Below, in pieces: positions 18,580 to 28,608 of a DNA stretch of 64,000 bases; positions within the stretch are counted from its first letter, which is position 1, and every line of letters begins with the position of its first letter. Location of the stretch: positions 2,108,001-2,172,000 of the forward strand of contig NZ_LS398548.1 in assembly GCF_900327275.1 (NCBI RefSeq). The letters run 5' to 3'. A program made the translations under genes and the position numbers. This DNA comes from Orientia tsutsugamushi (lineage in GTDB: Bacteria > Pseudomonadota > Alphaproteobacteria > Rickettsiales > Rickettsiaceae). Under the pieces are notes generated by a model. It saw only the letters and a program-made list of their open reading frames with translations, did no database searches and was not told the origin of the DNA.

Positions 18580-20877
18580 TCAGCTATTATAATGCTGTTC
18601 ATGCTCCATCGTGCCACTGAAGTCGCAGCCAACGTCGTCGTCATCGCTGCTAAGACTTGCTTCTGTGCTCTCATCATCAGGCAGCAGTTGCTCTGGCCAC
18701 ATGGTCATATATTCCTCCGGAATTTTACCAGCATTGTTAGTTGGAACATTTTGTAGAATATCATTATTACTGTCAAGCTTTTGCAAGAGGCGGTTAAGCG
18801 ATCCTAGCATTGCAATAATATGTATTGGAGTACTGCCATTAAGTTTATCTTGTATGATGTAACTTGCTTCTAATTCAATTAATGTAATCATTGAATCAAT
18901 ATCTGAAACACCAGCTGATATATGCATGGCTGTTTCCCCAATACGATTAACTGCAGAATGAATTGCCCCATTCTCAACCAACACATGCATGACATTGCAA
19001 TTTTTAAATGCAGCAGCAATATGCAAAGGTGTATATTGTGTATGTTGATGATCACTTATTGCTGTCAGTTTAGCTATTGACGTTCTGTCATTGGTTAACA
19101 CCGCATCTGTTATCATCTGGTCTGTAATTTCCGTTTTCCCAGTAACTGGCTTATTCACGTCTGCGCCTAGCTTTATCAATAGATCTACAGCTTCATTGAA
19201 ACACCATTGTATAGCTCTATGTAATGGAGTATATCCACCACAATCTACAGAGTTTACATCAATATACCTAGCTAAGAAATCGATTGTTTTTAATTTACCT
19301 CGCACGCCATACTTTTCGAACATGGGATGCAAAACTGCGTAATGCAATGCTGTTTGCCCATCATTAGTTTTTACGACTGGGTTTGCATGACATGATAACA
19401 CCAAGTGTTTTACTACTTCAAATACACCAGATTTTGCGGCAGTAAAAATCACTGGTATATCTGATTCATCGTATACATTAACATCAGCATGATGACATGT
19501 TACGAGGTATTCAATATTGCGTATGTTCCCAGATTCTACAGCCTCCATAAGCCTTGCTTGTGGATTACTAATACTAATAGTGCGATCGAATACAGACATA
19601 TCATAGTCGCCTGATGCCATCATTAATTCTAAGTCTGTATTATCTTCTTCACACGAATCTTCATTTGACGAATTTTCATTGGTAACTGATGCTCCAGCTG
19701 CAATTAATATATTAGCTATTTTGGGATTACGTTTACATATAGCAGTACGTAGTAGGCTTCCATCTTCATATGATGTCTCATTGACATCAGCTCCAGCTAC
19801 AATTAATGCTCTCAGCATGAAGGCTTGATCTGTGTATTCTTGATTTATGTCTTTTATGTCTTTTATGCCTTTCGTTTCCAATACTAGACGCATAGGAGAG
19901 CATTTGTGACCATTTAATTGATTAGGATTTATATTATATGTGCCTCTTGCAGCTAACAATTCAATAAAGCTATCAATAGATCTACTTTGTATTGCATCGT
20001 GCAAAGGCCATTTATTTGACAATTGGAATAAGGGTGCCAGTGATCGCTCCAGTCCTGCAACACGTAATAATTCCGGTATTTTAGTATCACGACCTTCGTA
20101 CGACTGTGCTAACTTTACATGATAATCTGCTTCATCGTCTGTGTAATCAAGCAGAGTTACATGTCTCAGCAACTCGACAACTACGTCAACATAGTTACCA
20201 GTTATTGCATGACACAGAGGTGTATCCAGCTTCCCTTTTATCAGCTTTCCTTTTATGTTTGCACCATGATCGATTAAAACCCTCATAACATCTGGAGATT
20301 GCACATAGTGCGTTGGTAGCAAAGAACTGTTGTTTAGAATATTTACATTAGCACCGCTGTTTATCCACAAAAGCGCAATTTTAGGAGCTGCACTAAATAA
20401 CGCAATATGCAGTGGTGTATCTCCTTTGTTGTTCTGAATATTAATATCAACATCTGTCCCACTCGTTAGTAATGTTCTCGCAGAGTCAAAGTGCACATCT
20501 CCACTATCTGACAACATATGTGCAGCTGTATTAGAAGAATGCCTGCTCATAACATTAACAGGCACACCAGCTCTAATTAGGAGATACAATACTACTGGCA
20601 AGTATTGCTGATCTATCCACGCTATTGCGGCATGTATTGTAGTGCGACCACTCTCGGTTATCCTTGTTGAGCTCTCTGGATCAATATGAATCCTAGATAC
20701 CAAGTTTTCAATATCATGAATATTACGACAATAGCGTATTAAATCAAATATACTATCATCACTATCATCACTATCACTACTTTTTCCTGAATTGCTACTA
20801 CTTCCTGAATTTATACTTGATTCAATATCACTGTCATCAGTGTCATCAGTGTCATCAGTGTCATCACTGTTGCGCAT
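18580..20877 (-). CDS. Large ankyrin-repeat protein
   Basis: 765 residues. The N-terminus (1-45) is an acidic low-complexity tract of Asp, Ser and Thr with tandem DDT units. Ankyrin repeats then run from about 75 to 715, recognisable by GDTPLHIALF, GQTALHYAVL, GYTPLHRAIQ, YTPLHIAAAF and GSTPIHIIAM. The C-terminus is acidic again (DDESTEASLSSDDDD). There is no signal peptide. I see no clear C-terminal F-box, which many Orientia Ank effectors carry. AGGTGG lies about 7 bases before the ATG at 20877. Ank proteins in this genus are often type I secreted effectors; that role is inferred here. G+C looks higher than in its surroundings, suggesting acquisition or a different history. Confidence 0.85.
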   Translation of the reverse strand: MRNSDDTDDTDDTDDSDIESSINSGSSSNSGKSSDSDDSDDSIFDLIRYCRNIHDIENLVSRIHIDPESSTRITESGRTTIHAAIAWIDQQYLPVVLYLLIRAGVPVNVMSRHSSNTAAHMLSDSGDVHFDSARTLLTSGTDVDINIQNNKGDTPLHIALFSAAPKIALLWINSGANVNILNNSSLLPTHYVQSPDVMRVLIDHGANIKGKLIKGKLDTPLCHAITGNYVDVVVELLRHVTLLDYTDDEADYHVKLAQSYEGRDTKIPELLRVAGLERSLAPLFQLSNKWPLHDAIQSRSIDSFIELLAARGTYNINPNQLNGHKCSPMRLVLETKGIKDIKDINQEYTDQAFMLRALIVAGADVNETSYEDGSLLRTAICKRNPKIANILIAAGASVTNENSSNEDSCEEDNTDLELMMASGDYDMSVFDRTISISNPQARLMEAVESGNIRNIEYLVTCHHADVNVYDESDIPVIFTAAKSGVFEVVKHLVLSCHANPVVKTNDGQTALHYAVLHPMFEKYGVRGKLKTIDFLARYIDVNSVDCGGYTPLHRAIQWCFNEAVDLLIKLGADVNKPVTGKTEITDQMITDAVLTNDRTSIAKLTAISDHQHTQYTPLHIAAAFKNCNVMHVLVENGAIHSAVNRIGETAMHISAGVSDIDSMITLIELEASYIIQDKLNGSTPIHIIAMLGSLNRLLQKLDSNNDILQNVPTNNAGKIPEEYMTMWPEQLLPDDESTEASLSSDDDDVGCDFSGTMEHEQHYNS
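20832..20872 (-). repeat. 9-bp tandem repeat in the Ank N-terminus
   Basis: The plus strand reads GTCATCAGT about three and a half times in a row, encoding DDT units in the acidic N-terminus of the Ank protein. A unit of 9 bases keeps frame, so copy-number change would alter protein length without inactivating it. Confidence 0.75.
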
Positions 20878-20978
20878 AATGTATCCACCTCACTATAATT
20901 GTAAATTTAGTGTTCAAGCGTACAAGGTTTTATTATTCATTGCAATAGCTAATTTCTTACTATCATTAAAAATTTGAA

Positions 20979-21054
20979 TAGATACCGTGATAAGAATCAA
21001 GAAAAGAAATAATAATTTTATAAAAAAGATGTAAGTTTTTATAAAATTATTATT
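20979..21054. repeat. Dispersed stem-loop repeat, copy 2
   Basis: Nearly identical to 18328-18404, including the TAGATACCGTG lead and the AT stem. Together with copy 1 it brackets the large Ank gene on both sides, in direct orientation. Confidence 0.7.
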
Positions 21055-22013
21055 TCTGATTGATTAAAACATTAGGATTAAAAGGAGAATTATGCTTTAA
21101 AACACCATAAATGATATGTAATAACTTACGCATAGCGGCAATAAGGATAAGCATTTTGGGTTTGCCAGTATCAGACAAACGTTGAGAAAATTGCTTGATA
21201 ATACAATTATGTCTTAAGGCAGACATAGCAGGCATATAAAAAGACTTACGTAGATCTGAATTACCAGTTCTAGAGATTCTACTAGCACCCCGCACGGAAC
21301 TGCCAGATTGACGATGCTTAGGATTAAGACCTACAAAAGCTACAACTTGTTTAGCAGAACTAAATTTCTCAATATCTGCTAAAAAAGCAAGAACTACAGC
21401 CTGTGTTTTTGCTCCTATGCCTGGTATTGACTCAAGCCTTATTATGAAGATCTGTGTTATTTTTAATATGGTCATTGATTAGTTGTTCAATTTCTTTAAT
21501 TTGCGTTTCAAGAAATTCAATATGCATTTGAATATTATTAGCAATTGCTTTAGAAGCTCCTTCTAATCTATTTGTTTCTTGTGTTTTATGCTTAATTAAA
21601 ACATTCAGGCGATTAACTAGCTGCTGTAGTTCTTGAATATAAAGAGGCTGTGGATACCATGCTTCCGGTTTCATTGCTTTGCAAAAATCTGCTATTAATA
21701 CACTGTCTGCTTTATCTGTTTTTGTACGACTAAGTTTACTCATTGCAAAACCTTTAATACGGGCAGGATTTACTACGCTTACTTTATAACCATAATCGTA
21801 CAGATATTTAGCTAAATTTTTCCAGTAGATACCTGTTGCTTCCATACAAACATGTCCAGTTCCTCTGCTTTTTAACCATGTTACTAATTTGTTAAACCCT
21901 TCAGAATTATTATTAAATTTTCTTGTTTGAACTTTATTATTAATTAACACAGCTGCATCAAATGTCTCTTTAGAAACGTCAATTCCTACAATTATACTAT
22001 TCATAATCACCAA
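21050..22013 (-). pseudogene. IS110-family transposase, frameshifted
   Basis: The N-terminal DEDD domain reads from ATG 22013 or the second ATG: IIVGIDVSKETFDAAV, CMEATGIYWK, and TKTDKADSVLIADFCKAM carry the acidic residues. The frame ends at about 21432 with DLHNKA. The C-terminal Transposase_20 domain continues in another frame from LESIPGIGAKTQAVVLAF through FVGLNPKHRQSGSSVRG (with the conserved Ser) to 21050. One indel near 21445 therefore splits an otherwise full-length protein of about 320 residues. IS110 elements lack terminal inverted repeats, so element ends could not be set. Confidence 0.85.
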
Positions 22014-22223
22014 ATTTTATGTTAAATATCTCAAAACCAACCTTGTAAATACAGGCTTTTTGCCTAAGAATACCGTCCGGTTTTTAATTAAAAAAGCTAG
22101 TTACTTATCTATAGAACAGGCTATTAGCCTTAGGAACGCTACTGTATACTAGCTTTCTTTTGTGCTATTGCTATAATCTTTTATTTTATTGCAATTTCAC
22201 TTATTTTTATCATACAAGGTAGG

Positions 22224-22713
22224 ATGTATGCTATGGCGAAAAAAGCTTATCAACACACACGAATGGTAGGTATGGTAGCTGGCCTTTCTAATGGTAAAGT
22301 GATTGCTCATTTTTTATTTGATGGTAATTGCAATAACAGTTTTTTTTGAGTCTTACGTGCAAGCTATATTGATTAAAGTGTTAACTCTTGGACAAACAGT
22401 AATATTAGATAATATAAGTTTTCATAAAATAGTTGTTGTTAAGTCTCTAATAGAATCCTTAGAGTGTGAATTATTATATCTTCCAACTCATTCTCCAGAT
22501 TTGAATCTAATTGAGCATTATTGGTTTAAAGTTAAAAATGACATACGCAAAGTATCTCACTTATTTAACGACTTTTTTGATGAAGTATTTTTCATTTTAC
22601 AATGTGTAACTTCCTTTCATGATAAGCTATACTCGCTAATTAAGTTAAATGAAATATTTTTACGCTTGCTGCAGTCTTTGAATAAGATGCTTCATTATGT
22701 TGAGCACCAGTAA
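22224..22713 (+). pseudogene. IS630-family transposase, C-terminal part, frameshifted
   Basis: The first frame (YAMAKKAYQHTRMVGMVAGL...GKVIAHFLFDGNC) runs into a run of eight T at about 22340 and stops. The next frame continues as ESYVQAILIKVLTLGQTVIL, DNISFHKI and LPTHSPDLNLIEHYWFKVK, the DDE end of IS630 transposases. One T too many explains the break. The N-terminal helix-turn-helix part is missing. Confidence 0.8.
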
Positions 22714-22934
22714 AGCTTTTTATGCTAAGCTATGGAAGCTTTGCTACTAAAAGTATGATATTGACAATGCAAATATATTATATCACTAATTAATTAATAA
22801 GTAGTTATAGTTAATTAAAAAAAGATTTATATAAGATAAGAAAATCGTAAAACAATAGTGTCAAGTTGATTATATGGATCGTATGTTAGTTATAGTTAGT
22901 TGCAATTACAATATAGGAAAGGAGTAAGTTTTAA

Positions 22935-25900
22935 ATGTTAGCATTGAATATAGATATAATTTTAGTAGGATTATTCTTGATATCTAATCTAGCTATAGGG
23001 TTATGGTATGGAAAGGAAGTAAAGTCTGTTAGAGATTATGCACTTGGAGGAAGAAATTTTAGTACATCAGCACTTACAGCAACACTTATAGCTACGTGGA
23101 TTGGGGGTGGAACTTTTAGTTTGGGGTTGTATGAAATATATTCAATTGGAATACTTGCATTATTTTCTATTATAGGGCAAACATTGTGTCTACTTCTTTA
23201 TGTTTATGTGTTAATTCCAAGAATGCAAGAATTTTTTGGAAAATTATCATCTGCAGAAGCAATGGGTGATCTTTATGGCAAACATATTAGAATTATTACA
23301 GCTATTTGTTCTATAATCAGATCATCAACAGGCATTGCTATGCAAATTAAAGTTTTTTCTACTATGTTTAATCACTTCTTAGGAATAGATAGTATGTATG
23401 CAACTTTAATTAGTAGTATGGTAGTTATTATATATTCTGCATTTGGAGGTATTAGAGCTGTAGTATTTACTGATGTTTTTCAATCGCTGGCTTTTGGGGC
23501 ATTTATTCCAACTTTAGCAATACTTATTTGGGGAATGTTAGGTAGTTGGGAATCTATAGCAAATACTTTAACTACAAATCCTATATTTGATCCTAAAATA
23601 TTGCTAGACTATAGTAGTCATAATACACTAAAATATTATGGTGTATTTTTTTATTGCATAATGCCTTGCTTTAATCCAGCTATATTTCATAGAGTTTTAA
23701 TGGCTCGTAGTACAGTACAAGCAGCTAATGCTTTTAAAAGCATGACCTTTATGTATTTATTATTTTGTGTTTTTTCTGGATTTATAGGATTAACGCTGCT
23801 GTCATCACACCAGCATATAGAGGCTAGCAATTTAGTGCCATATATAATAGACAGCTATGCATATCCTGGATTTAAGGGGTTAGTAGTAATTGGAATATCT
23901 GCAATGCTTATGTCAACAGCTGATTCATATATCAATTCTGCTTCTATTATCTTTGTTAACGATTTATGTAAGCCTTTAGGATTATTCCAAACCAATGCAA
24001 AATTAGAGTTTAAAGCAGTTAGAGTATTCGCTATATTTATTGGAGTGTTGGGATTATATATAGCACTGTTACAAAAAAATTTGTTAGATATAATATTATT
24101 TGGAGCTAGTTTTTATACTCCAATAGTAGGAATACCATTGATGTTTACAATTTTAGGATTTAGAACTACTACTAGAGTTATAGTATCAGGTATGATTGCT
24201 GGAATCTCAACTACATTTATTTGGAACAAATTTTTTAATGCAGCATTACCAATAGGTGATTTAATGCCAGCAACTATAGCAAATTTTGTTGTAATGATGA
24301 TAATGCACTACTGTCTTAGGGAGCCAGGAGGGTGGGTTGGGCCTAGTGATCGCAGGCCACTAAATGTTCTTAAAGAAAAACGCAAGCAACAGATTAATTC
24401 TATTTCAAGCTTCTTTAAGTCTTTATATCATAGTTTTAGCTGGGATAATATTTGTGCTTACTGTAATAATGAAACATTTCGTGGGAAGCACTATTATATT
24501 GAGTACTCCGTTATTACAGCTGTATCGTTAATGGTTATGTCATTATGTGGACAAGTAGAGCATAATGTAGCTTCAGCTTGGTTGATTACAAAAGTGTCAG
24601 TTATACTTTCAGGGTTAGTGATGACTACAGCTTTGCTATATAATAATAAATGGAATGCAGATTTTCGAACTAAATATTTAGGGCTGATTTGGCATATTAC
24701 GATATTTTATACTTTAGTATTTAGCAATACTCTATTAACTATGATTGGTGGTTCATCTCCAATATTACTAATGTGTTTTATATCTAACTTAGTTGTAGCA
24801 GGAATATTATTACAATGGCATACAGCTTTGTTTATGATATTGTTAGGTGTACCAGTTGGGGCAAGAGTATTTAACATATTAGCTAGTTGGCGAGGTTACT
24901 TAGCTGATTATAATGAAGTTGATAATAATTTAGGGATGTATGTCATATGGGCATTAGCATTATTGGGCGCTATACTATTGTTCATTAGATTAAGACAAAA
25001 TCAATTTGTAGATAACACTAGATCTATGCTAGAGCTAAAAAATGATGTTGATGTTCTTAATCTGCGTTTAAATACTAAAAGCCAAAAAATGGAAATACTT
25101 CTTAATACTGAAAAACATATACTTAATAATTTAAGTCATGAAATAAAGTCACCATTATCAGTCGTCCGCACTACTATTAATTTACTAAGCAAATTTTTAC
25201 CAAAATACTATAAGGACACTGAGATGATTCTCAAAGAAAAAGAAAGAGTATTAACTATGGTGACATTAGCAAATTCTGGTATCGAGAGATTAGTAGCATA
25301 TAGCAATAATTTGTTTGATTTATCAAAATTTGCACAAGGGCAGATGATATTTGATATAGAGCTTAATAACTTTCAATTAATGCTAAAAGAAATAATTGCT
25401 GAGTGCAACAAAGTAAATGTAGCTGAAAAACATATAATTAGTTTAAACTATGTTCCTCAAGCTGAGACAATGTTTGAATTTGATCATACTAGAATTAAAA
25501 CTGTGATGCTGAATCTTATTTCAAATGCGATTCAATATTCTCAGTCTGGTTTGATTCTAATTACAGTAAAGCCATATAGATCTGGAGTAGAAGTATCAAT
25601 TGAAGATGAAGGAGTTGGAATACCAGAAAATGAGCTAGAAGCAATCTTTGTACCATTTGAGGAAAGTAGCAGAACTAAATCTAAGGCTTGTGGCCGTGGG
25701 TTAGGGTTAACACTTGCTAGAGAAATTATATTAGCACATCATGGTGAAATTTGGGCAGAAAATCGACCTAATAATAGAGGAAGCAAATTTACTTTTAGAT
25801 TACCATTACGACAGCCAGAAGGCGGCTTCAATAAAGCTGTTTATAGTAAAAGTGAGGTTTTTGGTAAAATATATAAAGACAGAATAGCAAAATTATTACA

Positions 25901-26372
25901 AGGATTTGGTTATGAATGCAACTCTATTAATTCTCTCAAGGATCTTGAGAATCATATTAGAGTTAATAAACGCATTTTGATAGTTGATGATGATCAAAAT
26001 GTTTTGGATGCAATATCTTTAGATATATATGCTGAACAATATACTCCAGAACCAGTTAATAATGCTTTTGAAGCTGTTAAGTTGATTAAGGAAAATCCAT
26101 TACAGTACTCTTTGGTATTACTTGATATGGTGATGCCTGAAAAAACCGGAGAGCAAGTTGTGCAGGAAATTTATACAGTAACAAAAATGTATGGCATTCC
26201 TATTATTATTATTTCAGGTTATAGCCAAACCTATGAAACTAAAAACCTGCTTTATTCCATGGGAGTAGTAGCCTTCATTGAAAAACCTTATACTTATAAT
26301 CAGCTTCGTAATGTCATCAACAACTACCTTAAGCAAACAATTATTCCTATTCCTTATTCTTATCTCCCTTAG
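22935..26372 (+). CDS. Sodium:solute symporter fused to hybrid sensor histidine kinase and receiver
   Basis: 1145 residues. Residues 1-470 are an SSS-family transporter with about 13 membrane segments (YALGGRNFSTSALTATLIAT, the usual SSS signature region). Residues 515-690 carry further membrane segments. Residues 695-770 form a coiled coil and DHp domain with phospho-acceptor H735 in NNLSHEIKSPLSVV. The HATPase domain (about 840-960) has N864, G1 DEGVGIP and G2 GRGLGLTLA. The receiver (1012-1140) has DDD at 1018-1020, phospho-acceptor D1064 and K1117. The layout resembles CbrA plus a receiver. AAGGAG precedes the ATG. No partner regulator or target gene lies nearby. It probably senses or transports a small solute; ligand and output are unknown. 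Confidence 0.9.
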   Translation: MLALNIDIILVGLFLISNLAIGLWYGKEVKSVRDYALGGRNFSTSALTATLIATWIGGGTFSLGLYEIYSIGILALFSIIGQTLCLLLYVYVLIPRMQEFFGKLSSAEAMGDLYGKHIRIITAICSIIRSSTGIAMQIKVFSTMFNHFLGIDSMYATLISSMVVIIYSAFGGIRAVVFTDVFQSLAFGAFIPTLAILIWGMLGSWESIANTLTTNPIFDPKILLDYSSHNTLKYYGVFFYCIMPCFNPAIFHRVLMARSTVQAANAFKSMTFMYLLFCVFSGFIGLTLLSSHQHIEASNLVPYIIDSYAYPGFKGLVVIGISAMLMSTADSYINSASIIFVNDLCKPLGLFQTNAKLEFKAVRVFAIFIGVLGLYIALLQKNLLDIILFGASFYTPIVGIPLMFTILGFRTTTRVIVSGMIAGISTTFIWNKFFNAALPIGDLMPATIANFVVMMIMHYCLREPGGWVGPSDRRPLNVLKEKRKQQINSISSFFKSLYHSFSWDNICAYCNNETFRGKHYYIEYSVITAVSLMVMSLCGQVEHNVASAWLITKVSVILSGLVMTTALLYNNKWNADFRTKYLGLIWHITIFYTLVFSNTLLTMIGGSSPILLMCFISNLVVAGILLQWHTALFMILLGVPVGARVFNILASWRGYLADYNEVDNNLGMYVIWALALLGAILLFIRLRQNQFVDNTRSMLELKNDVDVLNLRLNTKSQKMEILLNTEKHILNNLSHEIKSPLSVVRTTINLLSKFLPKYYKDTEMILKEKERVLTMVTLANSGIERLVAYSNNLFDLSKFAQGQMIFDIELNNFQLMLKEIIAECNKVNVAEKHIISLNYVPQAETMFEFDHTRIKTVMLNLISNAIQYSQSGLILITVKPYRSGVEVSIEDEGVGIPENELEAIFVPFEESSRTKSKACGRGLGLTLAREIILAHHGEIWAENRPNNRGSKFTFRLPLRQPEGGFNKAVYSKSEVFGKIYKDRIAKLLQGFGYECNSINSLKDLENHIRVNKRILIVDDDQNVLDAISLDIYAEQYTPEPVNNAFEAVKLIKENPLQYSLVLLDMVMPEKTGEQVVQEIYTVTKMYGIPIIIISGYSQTYETKNLLYSMGVVAFIEKPYTYNQLRNVINNYLKQTIIPIPYSYLP

Positions 26373-26429
26373 ATTATATCACTCTTTTATGTTAACTATT
26401 AGAGTTCAGATAGACTTTTTGAAAAGTAT

Positions 26430-26580
26430 ATATTACATCAATTCTACAAAGTTAGCAATTTGTCATAACAAACACATTTTCAGCAATAGAGTTTTTAACA
26501 AAATTTCTAAAATTGGTAAGAGTAGTTATGGCTGGTTCTTATGCTTTAAGCTTCATCTTATAATCAATAAGATGTTCTAT
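26430..26580 (+). pseudogene. IS982-type transposase, internal fragment
   Basis: Encodes YYINSTKLAICHNKHIFSN and SSYGWFLCFKLHLI, matching the central part of the intact transposase at 26985-27860, but on the opposite strand. The first catalytic Asp (YYIDST) has become Asn. No start or end survives. The following 240 bases, to 26821, show nothing recognisable. Confidence 0.75.
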
Positions 26581-26821
26581 AGGTAAATGTGCAAAGGTAG
26601 ATCAAGTATAAGGGAGAAGAAAAGTTAATTTTTGTTAACTTCTACACTTTATAGAACCTACTATTAACTTGTGTTAATTTTTATTAATATTTTTAATCAA
26701 GCTTCAACTTTAACTATAAATATATTTGCAATATTTGTCAATATAACAAAAAAATTAAAGCAAAAGGTTGACAGAAAATTTAGGAAATTGGTGTCCAGTT
26801 TTCAATCTAGAGGTTAATCTA

Positions 26822-26947
26822 ATGATCGAAAAATATATACAACTTGGGATTGATAAGCGATTTTCAAGTTATATGTATTATGAACAAATTAGTATAAAAA
26901 ATTTGCTATCAAATAAACAGTATAATATAGATCAGCTGTTTAATTAA
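26822..26947 (+). CDS. Short open frame, unknown, possibly a fragment
   Basis: 41 residues starting MIEKYIQLGIDKRFSSYMYY. I do not recognise it. It ends 29 bases before the IS982 terminal repeat, so the insertion may sit just behind an older gene remnant. There is no strong ribosome-binding site. It may not be a real gene. Confidence 0.2.
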   Translation: MIEKYIQLGIDKRFSSYMYYEQISIKNLLSNKQYNIDQLFN

Positions 26948-26975
26948 ACGTAATACTTTAATAATAAACATTAAT

Positions 26976-27968
26976 AACGCTAATTTAGGATAAGGGATTA
27001 GAAGAGAAAGAAGAAGAGATAAGATAGGGATTAAGTTTGGAGATGGAATAACTAGCAAGAGAAGCAATTATATGAACAAAGAAGTTAATATGAGAGCGAT
27101 GTCGAGTATGCTCTAAATGCATGTGTTTTTTTAGTACATTAAAGACAGACTCAATTAAGGAACGTTTATTTAATAAAAGCTTATCATCTATGTCCAATAA
27201 ATATGTTTTCATATCTTTACGAAGATTAGTAAATAAACGTAGACCATTGGAGAAGAGTTGATGAAATAACTCTTTAGATATGTAAGCTTTATCACCAAAC
27301 AATTTACCAGATAAGCCTTTAGAAATAACTGAAGCTACAGATAGATCGCTTTTATTGCCTTTAGTAATTTTAACTGACATTATTTCACCTTTATTATTAA
27401 TTATGAGATGCAGCTTAAAACCTAAGAACCAGCCATAGCTACTCTTACCAATTTTAGAAAATCTGTTAAAAACTCTATTGCTGGAAATACGTTTGTTATG
27501 ACAAATTGCTAACTTTGTAGAATCGATGTAATATATACCAGTCTCTTCTCCTTTCAGATAATGCATTAATACGGCTAATGGTAGCAACATTCTAGGTAAT
27601 AGTTGTATTATCGTACTATAGCTTGGTAAACAAAAGTATTCTTTATACTTATAACGCAAGTAATATAGATAATAATTTTTAAAATCCTTGCATGGAGATA
27701 AATAAAAATATATCGTTATTGTTAATAACTCAGCTAAGGACAACTTTCCATCTCTGTTCCTTTGATTACTACCTGGTATTAATCTCTTTCTTTCCCAGTC
27801 TTGATATATCTTGCAAAAATTATCTATTAAATAGTATACTGTTATAATACATTTTTTCATGTTGGGTTATTTTATTTTTATTTAAATTTTCTTTTTAACT
27901 CAACATTCTCTCTTTGTATACCTTTTGTATTATGCCTTCCCTGCTTCCTCTTATCCTAAACTGGCGTT
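26976..27968 (-). mobile_element. Complete IS982-family insertion sequence
   Basis: Bounded by imperfect inverted repeats: AACGCTAATTTAGGATAAG at 26976-26994 and CTTATCCTAAACTGGCGTT at 27950-27968. The 993 bp between them hold one intact transposase gene. I see no clear target duplication. The right end abuts a fragment of the IS5-type element (27969-28012). Fragments of this IS occur at least six more times in the window. Confidence 0.88.
26985..27860 (-). CDS. IS982-family transposase, intact
   Basis: 291 residues, the usual IS982 length, with no interruption. Catalytic acidic residues are visible in YYIDSTKLAICHN (Asp), GKLFGDKAYIS (Asp) and NKRSLIESVFNVLKK (Glu). KSSYGWFLGFKLHLI is the family signature between the first two. 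The stop codon lies inside the terminal repeat. This copy could supply transposase to shorter relatives. Confidence 0.9.
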   Translation of the reverse strand: MKKCIITVYYLIDNFCKIYQDWERKRLIPGSNQRNRDGKLSLAELLTITIYFYLSPCKDFKNYYLYYLRYKYKEYFCLPSYSTIIQLLPRMLLPLAVLMHYLKGEETGIYYIDSTKLAICHNKRISSNRVFNRFSKIGKSSYGWFLGFKLHLIINNKGEIMSVKITKGNKSDLSVASVISKGLSGKLFGDKAYISKELFHQLFSNGLRLFTNLRKDMKTYLLDIDDKLLLNKRSLIESVFNVLKKHMHLEHTRHRSHINFFVHIIASLASYSISKLNPYLISSSFSSNPLS

Positions 27969-28012
27969 TATAACACCATTCTACATCATTCTCTAGTTTC
28001 GAAAGAAGTCTA
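27969..28012. mobile_element. End fragment of the IS5-type element
   Basis: CATTCTACATCATTCTCTAG followed by TTTCGAAAGAAGTCT is the same as the right end of the IS5-type element (31491-31527). The body is missing; the IS982 copy lies where it would continue. Confidence 0.7.
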
Positions 28013-28191
28013 TTGTTCTATTATTAAGATCAATAAAACCTGCATTCTCTTAATTCTACTAAGCACTACCTAACCCTTCTGCGGTGAAGACCTAATGACT
28101 CTTCAAAAAAAAGTAATAACTCTCCTGTAATTCTTCTATATCTTTATTGTAATAGATCTATAATCTAAATACTATCAATGATAAAAGCTGT

Positions 28192-28356
28192 TTAGATGTT
28201 TTGCTTAATTCTTTTTCCATTATCTCCAGTTAGCTTTCTCCATTCGGCTGGTATAAAATTTCCAATCAAACGATAAAATATTGTGGTATTATTGTTACTA
28301 TTATTTTTAACAAAATTACAACCATTAGTTAAAATATCGCGTACTATATGTTGCAC
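28192..28356 (-). CDS. Small open frame with strong ribosome-binding site, unknown
   Basis: 54 residues from GTG 28356 (VQHIVRDILTNGCNFVKNN..., later GNFIPAEWRKLTGDNGK). GGAGG sits 7 bases before the GTG, one of the best Shine-Dalgarno sites in the window. I do not recognise the protein. It lies between IS debris and tRNA-Ala, so it may be either a small gene or the start of a truncated larger one. The surrounding sequence (28013-28191 and 28357-28549) shows no other gene. Confidence 0.4.
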   Translation of the reverse strand: MQHIVRDILTNGCNFVKNNSNNNTTIFYRLIGNFIPAEWRKLTGDNGKRIKQNI

Positions 28357-28549
28357 TTTTTACCTCCAAAATGCAGCTATAGCAGGTATTTTAGAGAATA
28401 ATTTTTTTATAAATTATTCTAAAATTTTTATACAAAAGGTAGAAAATAGGTAGAAAAAATTTTTATACCAAACCTATATAAATCTTCATACTGATACTAT
28501 CTACCTTAGAAGACCAATTTTACCTATAGATAATGTTATATGTAAAAAC

Positions 28550-28608
28550 ACACATTTTTTTTATAATAAAATTATTATTTATTTTCTTGATTTTTAACAT
28601 AGTATCTA
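28550..28608. repeat. Dispersed stem-loop repeat, partial copy
   Basis: Reverse orientation of the repeat at 18328-18404: AAAATTATTATTTATTTTC then TTGATTTTTAACATAGTATC. Only the half with the TAGATAC tail is kept, so the hairpin is broken. Confidence 0.55.

Noticed and set aside
20830-20877. Tandem repeats as a phase-variable on/off switch
   Set aside because: The unit is 9 bases, so copy change keeps the frame and cannot switch the gene off.
18611-20977. Several plus-strand open frames across the Ank gene
   Set aside because: Shadows of the less AT-rich ankyrin coding sequence; the minus frame is continuous with repeated ankyrin motifs.
22303-22713. Independent gene of 136 codons
   Set aside because: It is the out-of-frame C-terminal continuation of a broken IS630 transposase.
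26278-26586. Open frame overlapping the end of the kinase fusion
   Set aside because: Its front is a shadow of the receiver domain and its end is an IS982 fragment.
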